This document shows positions 7,467 through 15,978 of a stretch of DNA of 64,000 nucleotides, one piece after another. The position numbers and the translations under genes were made by a program. The DNA lies in the NCBI GenBank assembly GCA_024743055.1, contig JANSXH010000012.1, positions 62,001 to 126,000 on the forward strand, given 5' to 3'. The stretch's first letter is position 1. Each line of letters starts with the position of its first letter. Below the pieces are notes generated by a model. The model made no database searches. It was not told the DNA's origin and saw nothing but the letters and a program-made list of their open reading frames with translations. This DNA is from Pseudomonadota bacterium (GTDB lineage: Bacteria; Pseudomonadota; Alphaproteobacteria; Sneathiellales; Sneathiellaceae).

Positions 7467-8294
7467 ATGCCTGCTTTAAATCCATCCCTTTCCCTGGATA
7501 TCCTGTCCCGTATGATCGGCACTGCCGACTGTCCGGTGCTTATTGATTGCCGCATTGACGAGGATTTCGACCATGATCCACGTCTTCTGCCGACGGCCAT
7601 CCGCCGCTCCGCCTTCGATACCGCAGATTGGGCGGCTGACTATATGGGCCGCTCCGTTGTGCTCTATTGTCACAAAGGCCTCAAGCTAAGTCAGGGCGCG
7701 GCGGCCTGGCTCCGTCATTGCGGGGTTGATGCTGCGGTTCTGGAAGGTGGTTTCGTCGGCTGGAATGCTGCTGCTCTGTCACTGGTCCCTGAGGCAAAAC
7801 TGCCAAAGCGAGACGGCGAGGGGCGGACCGTCTGGGTCACCCGCAGCCGGCCGAAAATTGATCGTATTGCCTGCCCCTGGCTGATCCGCCGTTTTATTGA
7901 TCCAAAAGCCGTATTTTTATTTGTCGATCCGTCCGAGGTCCAAGCGGTGGCCGATCGCTTCAATGTGGTGCCTTTTGATATCGAGAATGTCCATTGGAGT
8001 CATCGCGGGGACCAGTGTACCTTTGATACAATGATCGAAGAATTTGGCCTGACAACAGAGCCCTTGCGGCGGTTGGCAAAAATTGTCCGGGGCGCGGATA
8101 CGGGCTGCCCGGATTTGGCGCCGGAATCTGCCGGATTGCTGGCCGCTTCTCTTGGCCTCTCGCAGATTTATGAGGATGATCTGGCCCAGCTCGAAAAGGG
8201 ACTGGAGCTCTATGACGCTTTCTATCGCTGGGCCCGGGATGCGGCAACGGAAACTCATAACTGGCCCGCGAGCCAGGCAGGAGATGCCGCATGA
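7467..8294 (+). CDS. chrB: Rhodanese-ChrB fusion, chromate resistance protein
   Basis: The 275-residue protein joins two parts. Residues 10-105 are a rhodanese-like domain with the cysteine loop CHKGLKLS (Cys68). Residues 115-265 are the ChrB C-terminal domain, with WVTRSRPKIDRIACPWLIRR, GDQCTFDTMIEEFGL and IVRGADTGCPDLAPES. ChrB proteins are needed for chromate resistance and in some bacteria sense chromate. A GGAGGA site 8 nt upstream fixes the start at 7467, although the frame opens earlier. The last 4 nt overlap chrA, so the two are translationally coupled. Confidence 0.85.
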   Translation: MPALNPSLSLDILSRMIGTADCPVLIDCRIDEDFDHDPRLLPTAIRRSAFDTADWAADYMGRSVVLYCHKGLKLSQGAAAWLRHCGVDAAVLEGGFVGWNAAALSLVPEAKLPKRDGEGRTVWVTRSRPKIDRIACPWLIRRFIDPKAVFLFVDPSEVQAVADRFNVVPFDIENVHWSHRGDQCTFDTMIEEFGLTTEPLRRLAKIVRGADTGCPDLAPESAGLLAASLGLSQIYEDDLAQLEKGLELYDAFYRWARDAATETHNWPASQAGDAA

Positions 8295-9691
8295 GTGAGA
8301 ATCAAGATCCCTCAGCGCAGCGTCTTGGCGCAGACGGCCGACCCTGGCCGAGCTTTGCCGAGGCCCTCTCTGTTTGGGCCCGGATTGCCTTACTCAGTTT
8401 TGGCGGACCTGCCGGACAGATTGCCGTCATGCATCGCATTCTGGTGGAGGAGAAGCGCTGGCTTGGTGAGGCACGGTTTCTTCACGCCCTTAATTTCTGC
8501 ATGCTGCTACCCGGGCCGGAAGCCCAGCAGCTCACTGTCTATATCGGCTGGCTCATGCATAAGACCAAGGGAGGGATCGCCGCCGGGCTGTTATTCGTAC
8601 TTCCCGGTGTTTTGGCAATCCTCGCGCTCAGCCTGATCTATGCCGAATTTGGACAGATAGGCGCGGTCGCCGCCCTGTTTTTCGGCCTGAAAGCCGCGGT
8701 TCTGGCCATTGTTCTGCAGGCTCTCTTTCGTATTGGAAGCAAGGCGCTCAAAAATCTCGTGATGATTGCCATTGCCATCGCTTCTTTCCTTGCCATCTTT
8801 GTCTTCGACGTCGCCTTTCCGCTCATCATCATCGGCGCAGGGGTGATTGGTTACCTCGGCGGCAAAGCCGGGATTGAAGCCTTTCAAAATGGCGGTGGTC
8901 ATGGCAGTAACGGTGCTGACGGGATCAGTGGCGAGCAGACTATCCTTGGTCTGGAAAGCAATGCGGAGGCAGTAAAACATACCAGCATCTGGACCGTTGT
9001 TCTCCTCCTCCTCCTCTGGCTCGGGCCTGTCGCGGGACTTCTGCTGTTGCTCGGCCCGGACAGTGTTTTTAGCGATATTGCTGTTTTCTTTAGCAAAATG
9101 GCAGTCGTCACGTTCGGCGGGGCCTATGCGGTTCTTGCCTATGTGGCCCAAGCCGCGGTGGAAACTTTCGGTTGGCTGAAACCCGGTGAAATGCTGGACG
9201 GTCTCGGCATGGCAGAAACCACACCTGGCCCTCTGATTATGGTGACCCAGTTCGTGGGCTTTATGGGCTCCTATCGGGATCCGGGAGCAATGCCGCCAAT
9301 GATGGCAGGAATTCTCGGTGGATTACTCACCACTTGGGTGACTTTCGCCCCTTGCTTTCTGTGGATCTTCCTGGGCGGTCCCTATATCGAAAAGCTGAGA
9401 GGCAACAAAGCTCTTTCAGCGGCATTGACAGCCATTACGGCCGCCGTTGTCGGTGTCATTCTTAACCTGGCGGTCTGGTTCGTCCTGCACGTAATTTTTA
9501 CGGAAGTCGACCGGTTTGAGGGGGGAGGCCTCAGTATTGCGGCGCCAGCCCTATCCTCTCTGGATCACTATGCCTTACTATTAACGGTTCTCGCCCTTGT
9601 GGCGGTTTTTCGGTTCAAGATCAATGTTCTGCTTCTTATTGCCGCAGCCGCACTTGCCGGAATTGCGCTATACGGTCTTGGACTGATTTGA
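8291..9691 (+). CDS. chrA: Chromate efflux transporter ChrA
   Basis: The 466-residue polytopic protein is a long-chain member of the CHR family, with the two homologous halves typical of it. Signatures are ALLSFGGPAGQIAVMHR, FLHALNFCMLLPGPEAQQL and, in the second half, AVVTFGGAYAVLAYVAQ and GLGMAETTPGPLIMVTQFVG. These proteins export chromate from the cytoplasm in exchange for protons. It overlaps chrB by ATGA. A MarR regulator gene follows after a 66-bp spacer that holds its own promoter, so it is not simply co-transcribed. Confidence 0.92.
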   Translation: MSENQDPSAQRLGADGRPWPSFAEALSVWARIALLSFGGPAGQIAVMHRILVEEKRWLGEARFLHALNFCMLLPGPEAQQLTVYIGWLMHKTKGGIAAGLLFVLPGVLAILALSLIYAEFGQIGAVAALFFGLKAAVLAIVLQALFRIGSKALKNLVMIAIAIASFLAIFVFDVAFPLIIIGAGVIGYLGGKAGIEAFQNGGGHGSNGADGISGEQTILGLESNAEAVKHTSIWTVVLLLLLWLGPVAGLLLLLGPDSVFSDIAVFFSKMAVVTFGGAYAVLAYVAQAAVETFGWLKPGEMLDGLGMAETTPGPLIMVTQFVGFMGSYRDPGAMPPMMAGILGGLLTTWVTFAPCFLWIFLGGPYIEKLRGNKALSAALTAITAAVVGVILNLAVWFVLHVIFTEVDRFEGGGLSIAAPALSSLDHYALLLTVLALVAVFRFKINVLLLIAAAALAGIALYGLGLI

Positions 9692-9705
9692 GGGTTTTTT
9701 GATAT

Positions 9706-9751
9706 AGTTATTTGTCAACTGAGTTGACAAATAACTTATGCATTCTATGAT
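9706..9751 (+). promoter_or_regulatory. 31-bp perfect palindrome and leaderless promoter of the MarR gene
   Basis: Arms AGTTATTTGTCAACT (9706-9720) and AGTTGACAAATAACT (9722-9736) are perfectly complementary around one G. The right arm contains the -35 TTGACA (9724-9729), followed after 16 bp by the -10 TATGAT (9746-9751). Transcription would begin at or next to the ATG at 9758, and no Shine-Dalgarno sequence exists, so the message appears leaderless and autorepressed. Confidence 0.75.
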
Positions 9752-9757
9752 GCGGGC

Positions 9758-10228
9758 ATGGAAAAAGAACCCGCAACAAAGGAAGAGCTTCTTTATGAAG
9801 CTATTCAAATGACCCGCCCGCTATTGCGTCATATAACAGCCGCCATTGATACGTTATCGCTGGAACAAGGTATTTCGGTCGGTCAACGGGCAGTATTGGA
9901 GGGATTGCTTAAAAGCTCTCCACTAACCGCCCCTCAGCTGACCCAAAACCTTCAATTGAAGCGTCAATTTGTGGCAAGAATGCTGGCTGAGGTGAAGGCA
10001 CTGGGGCTAGTGACAGTTCAGGCCAACCCTCTTCATAAACGGTCGGTATATTACCTTCTATCCGAAAGCGGAAAATCCAGGATAACCGAGATAAGACGTC
10101 TCGAAATGGATCGAGTGACAGATATCTGCAAGCAATTTAGCGAGGAGCAGATTATTGCTTATCACCATCTGCAAGCCAGCCTTACAAACTGGTTTGCAGA
10201 TACTGAGATCTGGAAAGGAGAGGGGTGA
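9758..10228 (+). CDS. MarR-family transcriptional regulator
   Basis: The 156-residue protein has the MarR arrangement: an N-terminal helix, a winged helix-turn-helix at about 45-100 (APQLTQNLQLKRQFVARMLAEVKALGLV, with wing residues NPLHKRSVYYLLSESG) and a C-terminal dimerisation helix. The gene has no ribosome site; its promoter places the start point at the ATG. The 31-bp palindrome over the -35 is the obvious operator. It overlaps the isochorismatase-like gene by 1 nt (TGATG), so the regulator and enzyme form an operon. The effector is unknown. Confidence 0.85.
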   Translation: MEKEPATKEELLYEAIQMTRPLLRHITAAIDTLSLEQGISVGQRAVLEGLLKSSPLTAPQLTQNLQLKRQFVARMLAEVKALGLVTVQANPLHKRSVYYLLSESGKSRITEIRRLEMDRVTDICKQFSEEQIIAYHHLQASLTNWFADTEIWKGEG

Positions 10229-10893
10229 TGTGGAGTATTGTTTCTCTGGTGGCCCTCATTGTCCTGCTGGCGGTCGGATATACGATATGGGGCATGCGAA
10301 AAATCGGCAGACCTACGACGGGCCCGAAAATTGATCTTTCCCAGCGTACCGGAACAGCCTTGATCGTAATCGACATGCAGCGAGATTTTACGGAGATGAC
10401 GGGTCCGAAATCCTGGGAGCCGGAAGAGGCGCAACGGGTGATCGACGGGATCAATCATCGAGCCGAGTTTGCTCATAAATCTGGATGGCAGGTTGTGACA
10501 ATCCGTCAGGTTTATGAAGGAGCTTACACAAATTTTCTTGTTCGTCTTTTGGGCGGCGGGCTCGGGGCGAAGGGATCTGACGGCCTTGGTTTGGACTCTA
10601 GGGTTTCGGTCAATGCTGATGCGGATTTCGTAAAACCAATGAGCGATTCCTTTTCTTGCAAGGCGCTGGAGGCCTATCTTCAGGAAAACAGGATTGGTCA
10701 TCTGGAGCTGGTTGGCTTGAACGGTGTGTATTGTGTTAAGAACACGGCTTATGGTGCGCTGAACAGGGGATATAAAGTTACGCTGAATACAGAGGCGATC
10801 CTGGCATCATCGGAAGAGGGTTGGGTGAAAGAAAAAGAAAATCTCGCCAATAGGGGCGGTATTCTCACGGCGGCCTCCGGGAGCCCCCTGTAA
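10228..10893 (+). CDS. Membrane-anchored isochorismatase-like cysteine hydrolase
   Basis: The 221-residue protein begins with one transmembrane helix (residues 2-22) and continues as an isochorismatase-fold domain. The catalytic triad is visible: Asp49 in VIDMQRDF, Lys136 in FVKPMSDSF and Cys169 in VGLNGVYCVKNTA. Such enzymes hydrolyse amides, isochorismate or ureido groups; the substrate cannot be read off. A membrane anchor is unusual for the family. The start ATG overlaps the MarR stop, behind a strong GGAAAGGAGAGG site. A GTG three bases upstream is also open. Confidence 0.85.
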   Translation: MWSIVSLVALIVLLAVGYTIWGMRKIGRPTTGPKIDLSQRTGTALIVIDMQRDFTEMTGPKSWEPEEAQRVIDGINHRAEFAHKSGWQVVTIRQVYEGAYTNFLVRLLGGGLGAKGSDGLGLDSRVSVNADADFVKPMSDSFSCKALEAYLQENRIGHLELVGLNGVYCVKNTAYGALNRGYKVTLNTEAILASSEEGWVKEKENLANRGGILTAASGSPL

Positions 10894-10905
10894 TAGCTCC
10901 CGGAG
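10875..10905 (+). terminator. GC-rich hairpin over the end of the isochorismatase-like gene
   Basis: CTCCGGGAGC pairs perfectly with GCTCCCGGAG around an 11-nt loop that contains the TAA stop. There is no T-tract after it, so it may stabilise the 3' end or give only weak termination. The following 150 bp to the porin gene hold no gene that I can see. Confidence 0.4.
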
Positions 10906-11055
10906 TGGGGTCGTTTCCTGCCGCCGCTCCCCCTAGTCGTGTGACCGTCCGAATTGCGGATAGACGGAGGGTCTGGGGGACGAGCCTGGGAGGGGAGACC
11001 TCTCCAGTAACTCGCTAGTTGAGAATTTCTTTGTCATCATCGGATTCTTGTCAGA

Positions 11056-11784
11056 TCAGAATGACCGAGAGACGGAAGCAACGAAGTTGCCACAAGCGCT
11101 ATCACATTGGTTCTTATCCAGATCCGTGTCGTTATACCCGATACTGAGGGTAAACCCGGCGAGCTCAGTTGAAACCGCGACTCCCCAGTCCAGATAATCA
11201 TCGGTTCCGAAATTGGCGTTATTATCGATGGACTGATATCCGATATTGCCACCTAAGGTAAAGTAAGGACCCAAAGGAACTTCAACGCCTGCGTGACTGT
11301 AGAGAGCATCACCGCTATCCCCGAAATAATCAGGAGAGTAGTTCACACCGGCTGAGGCGGAGAGAAACCCGAAATCGTACCCCACTGAGGGGGCAATCTC
11401 GAAGAAATCATAGTTCAGACTGCTCTCAGCCCCTGGATATGTGTAATAAATAGCAGAAACATCCCAACTGAAGTCATCAATTGATCCGCCCACACCTACC
11501 GTGTAATCGATTTCAATTGTGGCATCGGTAAATTTTACATTAGAGGCCCATATGCCAGCATGAACTGCGGCTGGTCCAAAGTCATACTCGTAATCTAAAC
11601 TGCCCTGAATGGCGGCGTTGTTTCCTGTCTGGGATATCCCCCGAAATACGTAGTCATTGGTCAAAAGAACGCTAGCGGAGAACTCTCCAGGAATAGCGTC
11701 TTCACTAATCAATTGCTCAGCATATGCTGATGTTGCAATGCCGAAGGATAGAATAACTAATGTGAGGCATTTTAAGAATTTCAT
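11056..11784 (-). CDS. TorF-family putative porin
   Basis: The 242-residue protein starts with a signal peptide (about 22 residues, ending SAYA/EQ) and then shows the TorF/Gcw_chp pattern: ASVLLTNDYVFRGISQTGNNAAIQGSLDYEY, alternating amphipathic strands with many Gly, Asp and aromatic residues, and a terminal Phe (VASVSRSF) typical of outer-membrane beta-barrels. The substrate of this porin type is not established. Two cysteines near the C-terminus (QCDSACG) may form a disulfide. It is divergent from the SulP transporter. Confidence 0.85.
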   Translation of the reverse strand: MKFLKCLTLVILSFGIATSAYAEQLISEDAIPGEFSASVLLTNDYVFRGISQTGNNAAIQGSLDYEYDFGPAAVHAGIWASNVKFTDATIEIDYTVGVGGSIDDFSWDVSAIYYTYPGAESSLNYDFFEIAPSVGYDFGFLSASAGVNYSPDYFGDSGDALYSHAGVEVPLGPYFTLGGNIGYQSIDNNANFGTDDYLDWGVAVSTELAGFTLSIGYNDTDLDKNQCDSACGNFVASVSRSF

Positions 11785-12015
11785 TGAAAACTGTCCTAGC
11801 TGTTACTGTTGAGCTTATAAGAGCAAGCAGCATGCCAAAAAATAAAAACGTTTAAAAACAATATATTAAGAAATTTAGTTACCAGAATGTTCCTTATTTA
11901 GCCTATAATTTGATCGATTTATTCAAAACAGTGCATAAATTTTTTGCAGTGCAATATAAATACTTGCATTGAGCGTTGAGTGGGGTATGAAGTACCCCTG
12001 ACACTTCTCCAAAAA

Positions 12016-13638
12016 ATGGATATTTCAGTGACTAAGCAATCTTTCGCCGCGTTTGCCGACAGGTTTTCGCTGTCCGGACGCAACAAAACCGATTTCTCAC
12101 TTCTGAACCCCATGCGGGTCAAAACAGAATTGCTGTCAGGTTTGACCGTGGCTTTAGCCCTGGTCCCAGAAGCTGTGGCCTTCGCTTTTGTTGCTGGTGT
12201 TCATCCCCTGGTCGGTCTCTATGCCGCCTTTATCGTCGGGCTTGTGACAGCTTGCGTAGGCGGAAGGGCTGGCATGATTTCCGGTGCGACCGGGGCTTTG
12301 GCGGTAGTGATGGTCGCCTTGGTCGCACGACATGGCGTGGAATATCTTTTTGCAACAGTGGTGTTGATGGGGGTATTGCAGATACTTGCCGGTCTGTTTC
12401 GGCTTGGAAAATTCATCAGGCTGGTACCCCATCCGGTGATGCTGGGCTTCGTCAATGGACTTGCCATTGTCATTTTCATGGCCCAGCTAACACAGTTTCA
12501 GGTGCCAGGCGTAGATGGTTCTAAGGAATGGATGACTGGAACACCGCTTGCCATCATGTTGGGGCTTGTTGCCTTGACCATGGCTATCATTTGGTTGCTT
12601 CCCAAGCTTACAAATATTGTTCCGGCACCGCTGGCTGGTATTGGTATTGTCGCGGCCATAGTTATTCTTTTTGGTATTGATGTACCGCGGGTTGGCGATC
12701 TGGCTTCTATTGAGGGCGGGTTGCCCGCGTTTCATATTCCCATGGTGCCATTAACTTTTGAAACTCTGGAAATCATCTTTCCCTTCGCGGTCATTCTGGC
12801 GGCCATTGGACTGATCGAAAGCCTCTTGACCCTCAACCTTGTGGGAGAGATTACCGGGAAACGAGGGGGCGCTTCGCAGGAATGTATTGCCCAGGGCGTT
12901 GCCAATTCCGTCACCGGCTTTTTCGGTGGTATGGGCGGGTGCGCTATGATCGGGCAATCCATGATCAATATGAAGTCCGGTGGCCGGACCCGGCTCTCCG
13001 GCATTTCCGCCGCCTTGTTTCTGCTGATATTCATCCTCTTTACATCCAACCTGATAGAGCAGATTCCGTTGGCGGCGCTGGTCGGGGTCATGTTCATGGT
13101 GGTGATCGGGACCTTTGCTTGGAAAAGCTTTGTTATTATGCGTCGGGTACCGCTATCAGATGCTTTAGTGATTGTTCTGGTCACGCTTGTAACTGTGTTT
13201 GCCGACCTCGCTATTGCAGTTGTTGTTGGTGTCATCGTATCGGCACTGACCTATGCTTGGCAGAACGCCACGCGAATTCAGGCAAAAACCTCGCAAGCAG
13301 AGAACGGAAGCAAGATCTATGAAATTGAAGGACCATTGTTTTTTGGTTCCACCGATGGCTTTTCGGAGCTGTTCGATCCGGCTGAGGATCCTGCCCTGGT
13401 GATTGTCGACTTTGCTGGCAGCCGGGTTGCCGATCAGTCTGCTTTGCAGGCAATTGAGGCTTTGGCCCTTAAATATGAGAGGGAAGGCAAAACCTTACAG
13501 CTGCGCCATCTCTCGCACGATTGTCACCGCCTGCTCAACCGCGCCGGTCAGCTGATGGTAGATTCCGAAGATGATCCTGATTACGGCATTGCCGTGGATT
13601 ACTCCGTGAAAACCGGGATCATTGGGGACAGTCATTAA
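12016..13638 (+). CDS. SulP-family anion permease with STAS domain
   Basis: About 540 residues: 10-14 membrane spans (residues 40-410) followed by a C-terminal STAS domain (about 430-525, with [22 protein letters not shown]). The signature [27 protein letters not shown] near the start and [26 protein letters not shown] in the middle are diagnostic. SulP proteins carry sulfate, bicarbonate or other anions; which one cannot be told. The start is uncertain: ATG 12016 is used here, but a GTG at 11980 is in frame, and a GGGGTA/TACCCC hairpin lies between the two. A halohydrin dehalogenase-like gene follows 114 bp downstream. Confidence 0.85.
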   Translation: MDISVTKQSFAAFADRFSLSGRNKTDFSLLNPMRVKTELLSGLTVALALVPEAVAFAFVAGVHPLVGLYAAFIVGLVTACVGGRAGMISGATGALAVVMVALVARHGVEYLFATVVLMGVLQILAGLFRLGKFIRLVPHPVMLGFVNGLAIVIFMAQLTQFQVPGVDGSKEWMTGTPLAIMLGLVALTMAIIWLLPKLTNIVPAPLAGIGIVAAIVILFGIDVPRVGDLASIEGGLPAFHIPMVPLTFETLEIIFPFAVILAAIGLIESLLTLNLVGEITGKRGGASQECIAQGVANSVTGFFGGMGGCAMIGQSMINMKSGGRTRLSGISAALFLLIFILFTSNLIEQIPLAALVGVMFMVVIGTFAWKSFVIMRRVPLSDALVIVLVTLVTVFADLAIAVVVGVIVSALTYAWQNATRIQAKTSQAENGSKIYEIEGPLFFGSTDGFSELFDPAEDPALVIVDFAGSRVADQSALQAIEALALKYEREGKTLQLRHLSHDCHRLLNRAGQLMVDSEDDPDYGIAVDYSVKTGIIGDSH

Positions 13639-13707
13639 GCTTGGCAGTACAATACTCCTGTCTTGCCTTTCCTGTGCGAAACTTTATTCTCGATTTTAAT
13701 AAAAATC

Positions 13708-13733
13708 CCGCTGGTCGATCAATCGAACAGCGG
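13708..13733. promoter_or_regulatory. Interrupted hairpin or dyad before the dehalogenase gene
   Basis: CCGCTG/CAGCGG and, inside, TCGAT/ATCGA are paired around a CA centre, with a single G-A mismatch between the two stems. It lies 19 bp before the ATG at 13753 and has no T-tract, so a protein-binding dyad or an mRNA structure near the ribosome site is more likely than a terminator. Confidence 0.45.
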
Positions 13734-13752
13734 CCCAAATCGGGACTAAAAA

Positions 13753-14484
13753 ATGCTCAATGATAAAATCATCCTGATCACCGACGCGCTGCACTTTCTT
13801 GGAATTCCCGGCTCAACTGCCATGATCGCCAATGGGGCAACCGTTTATGCCCATGACAACGAATTTACCGATGCTGCTAAGCGGGCAGAGTTTGAAGCGG
13901 AAGTGCCGGGTGCTAAGGCCCTTTCCCTTCAGGACCCTGAGGAGCTGGTTGCTTACGTAGTGGAGGCGGAGGGACGGCTTGACGTCATGATTAACAATGA
14001 CGCTTTTCCAGCTTTGAAAGCCTCGATTGATGAAATTAATGTTGAGCAATTGCGGCAGACCCTGGAATCCTTGGTCGTGCGTGGATTTATGTTTGCCAGT
14101 GCAGCTTCAAAGCGGATGAAACCGGCCAAGAGCGGCAAGATCATCTTTATCTCCTCTGCCGCCCCGGCCCATGGCATTCCCAATTACTCCATGTATGTCG
14201 CGGCGCGGGGAGGGACCAATGCGCTGGCCCATAGTCTGGCCAAGGAGTTGGGCCGCTATAATATTCAGGTCAATGCGCTGGCCCCGAATTTTGTTGAGAG
14301 CCCGACCTATTTTCCAAAAGAGCTGTTGGAGAATGAAACGGCGTTTAAAAAGATTACCTCCCAGATTCCTCTGGGCCGTCTCGGCAAGCGCGAGGAAGCT
14401 GGAGACTATCTCGTCTTTCTGGCTTCCAACAAATCGGATTTCATTACCGGACAGGTGCTGTATTTCGCAGGTGGCTGGGCTTGA
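13753..14484 (+). CDS. Probable halohydrin dehalogenase (SDR fold)
   Basis: The 243-residue protein has an SDR fold but lacks the TGxxxGxG cofactor motif. In its place is T-x4-F-x-G (Thr10-Phe15-Gly17, ITDALHFLG), and the active site is Ser135-x12-Tyr148-x3-Arg152 instead of Tyr-x3-Lys. These two replacements define halohydrin dehalogenases such as HheC, which convert vicinal haloalcohols to epoxides and bind halide where SDRs bind NAD(P). Other HheC-like blocks are VMINNDAF (78-85), SGKIIFISSAAP and ITGQVLYFAGGW. Enzymatic activity is inferred, not shown. A SulP anion transporter lies upstream and an MFS gene is convergent. Confidence 0.82.
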   Translation: MLNDKIILITDALHFLGIPGSTAMIANGATVYAHDNEFTDAAKRAEFEAEVPGAKALSLQDPEELVAYVVEAEGRLDVMINNDAFPALKASIDEINVEQLRQTLESLVVRGFMFASAASKRMKPAKSGKIIFISSAAPAHGIPNYSMYVAARGGTNALAHSLAKELGRYNIQVNALAPNFVESPTYFPKELLENETAFKKITSQIPLGRLGKREEAGDYLVFLASNKSDFITGQVLYFAGGWA

Positions 14485-14490
14485 TATCAA

Positions 14491-15909
14491 TCATGCTGAG
14501 ACAGCTGCTTTCGATCTGACAAATCGAAATGCAGCGATTAGACCGACGATGGCTGCCGGCAGACAGGCAATGAAAATTGTATAGGCTACGTCGCGCATAA
14601 GATGAGGGTCGTTCCCCTCGGCGATACCGGACCAATTGGCGACAATCCCCATATAGGCGGCCCCAAGGGCGTATCCAAGTCGCTGCATTGTCGGGATGGC
14701 GGCTGAAACCCGCTCAGTCTCTGCCGGTCCGGCGACCACCGTTGCGCGGTGCAGAACAAATGTCCAGGCCATCCCGAAACCGACACCTTCAAGGACGGTA
14801 AAAACGGCGATGAGAAGCGGTGGGCCATTAGGGACGCTATAAATGAAACCAAGAATACTTAGCGTCAGAATGGTCATGCCGCCGGCAATCATTCTGCCTC
14901 CCTGGCTAGTCGGCACGCCTGAAATGAAAAACGCGGTGATCGACCAACCGATGGAGGAACAGGCGATGATATAACCGGCTTCGAGTGCCGTGGATCCGTG
15001 GAGTAAGGTGATCAGGAGAGGGCCGTAGACGCTGACGGCGATGGTGGCAATTGAAAAGCACAGGACCATTGTGAGGCCAGCGCCAACCGGATCGCGCAAG
15101 GAGAGAGTTGTCACCGGGAACAACCGGTTGCCCTGTTTGCCAGAATCGAGCCGAAAGAAGAGAAACAGAAAGCAGATACCGGCGATAAGGAATAAAGGTG
15201 TTTTGACAATGGAGACATCAACCCCGGCATAGGCGATAAACAATACCGAGAGAGACAGAAAAGCGAGGCGCCAGATGGGAAAGCGTTGGAACGTTTCGTC
15301 TGATCTTGTTGGTTTTGGCTCCTTTATGCTGAGGAAGATCCAGAGAGCGAGACCCAAGGCCTGAATGCAGAAAAACCAGAAGCCACCGCGCCAGGTACTA
15401 AATTCAACAAACAACCCGCCAATCAACGGACCAGTGAAAGCGGAGACGCCCCATAGGGTCGAAATCGCCCCGAGAGCCCGCGCCATCAGCCGTTCCGGGA
15501 ACAACTGGCTGCAGGCGACAAAGGCGAGCGCCATCAAGCCGCCACCCCCAAAGCCCTGCATCAGCCTACCGAGCAGGACGATCCACATTTCCGGGGCGAT
15601 GGCACTGACCATACAGCCAGCGGCGAACAGAAGGGCGGCAAAAGTCATGGGCCTGCGAATGCCCAGACGTAAGGCGAGTAGACCGCTTGCGGCTCCAGCG
15701 ACGATGGATCCGATTTCGTAGAGCGCAACGGTCCAGGAGATCAGGTTTGTGCCACCAATTTCCGCCACAATGGCCGGCATCATCGTCGCCACTAGTAGAC
15801 TATCTGCTGCGTGCAGCCAGACCCCGAGGCAGACCAGGGCCAACGGTACGGCATATTGACGGTTGACGATTTCCCGCCATTTTACAAAAGACGGATCACT
15901 CTTGCTCAT
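14491..15909 (-). CDS. MFS transporter, drug-exporter-like
   Basis: The 472-residue protein has 12-14 membrane spans. The motif-A-like loop LALRLGIRRPMTFAAL and the motif-C-like segment GVSAFTGPLIGGLF are typical of DHA-type proton-drug antiporters, with GRLMQGFGGGGLMAL between them. Substrate unknown. It is divergent from a regulator at 15979 with only 69 bp between the starts, a common layout for an exporter and its own regulator. Confidence 0.85.
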   Translation of the reverse strand: MSKSDPSFVKWREIVNRQYAVPLALVCLGVWLHAADSLLVATMMPAIVAEIGGTNLISWTVALYEIGSIVAGAASGLLALRLGIRRPMTFAALLFAAGCMVSAIAPEMWIVLLGRLMQGFGGGGLMALAFVACSQLFPERLMARALGAISTLWGVSAFTGPLIGGLFVEFSTWRGGFWFFCIQALGLALWIFLSIKEPKPTRSDETFQRFPIWRLAFLSLSVLFIAYAGVDVSIVKTPLFLIAGICFLFLFFRLDSGKQGNRLFPVTTLSLRDPVGAGLTMVLCFSIATIAVSVYGPLLITLLHGSTALEAGYIIACSSIGWSITAFFISGVPTSQGGRMIAGGMTILTLSILGFIYSVPNGPPLLIAVFTVLEGVGFGMAWTFVLHRATVVAGPAETERVSAAIPTMQRLGYALGAAYMGIVANWSGIAEGNDPHLMRDVAYTIFIACLPAAIVGLIAAFRFVRSKAAVSA

Positions 15910-15978
15910 CGACAGAAAAACCTATATTAATAAAGTTGATAATTTTAATAAGCATTTACTTTAAATAAAAAGTTGTCA

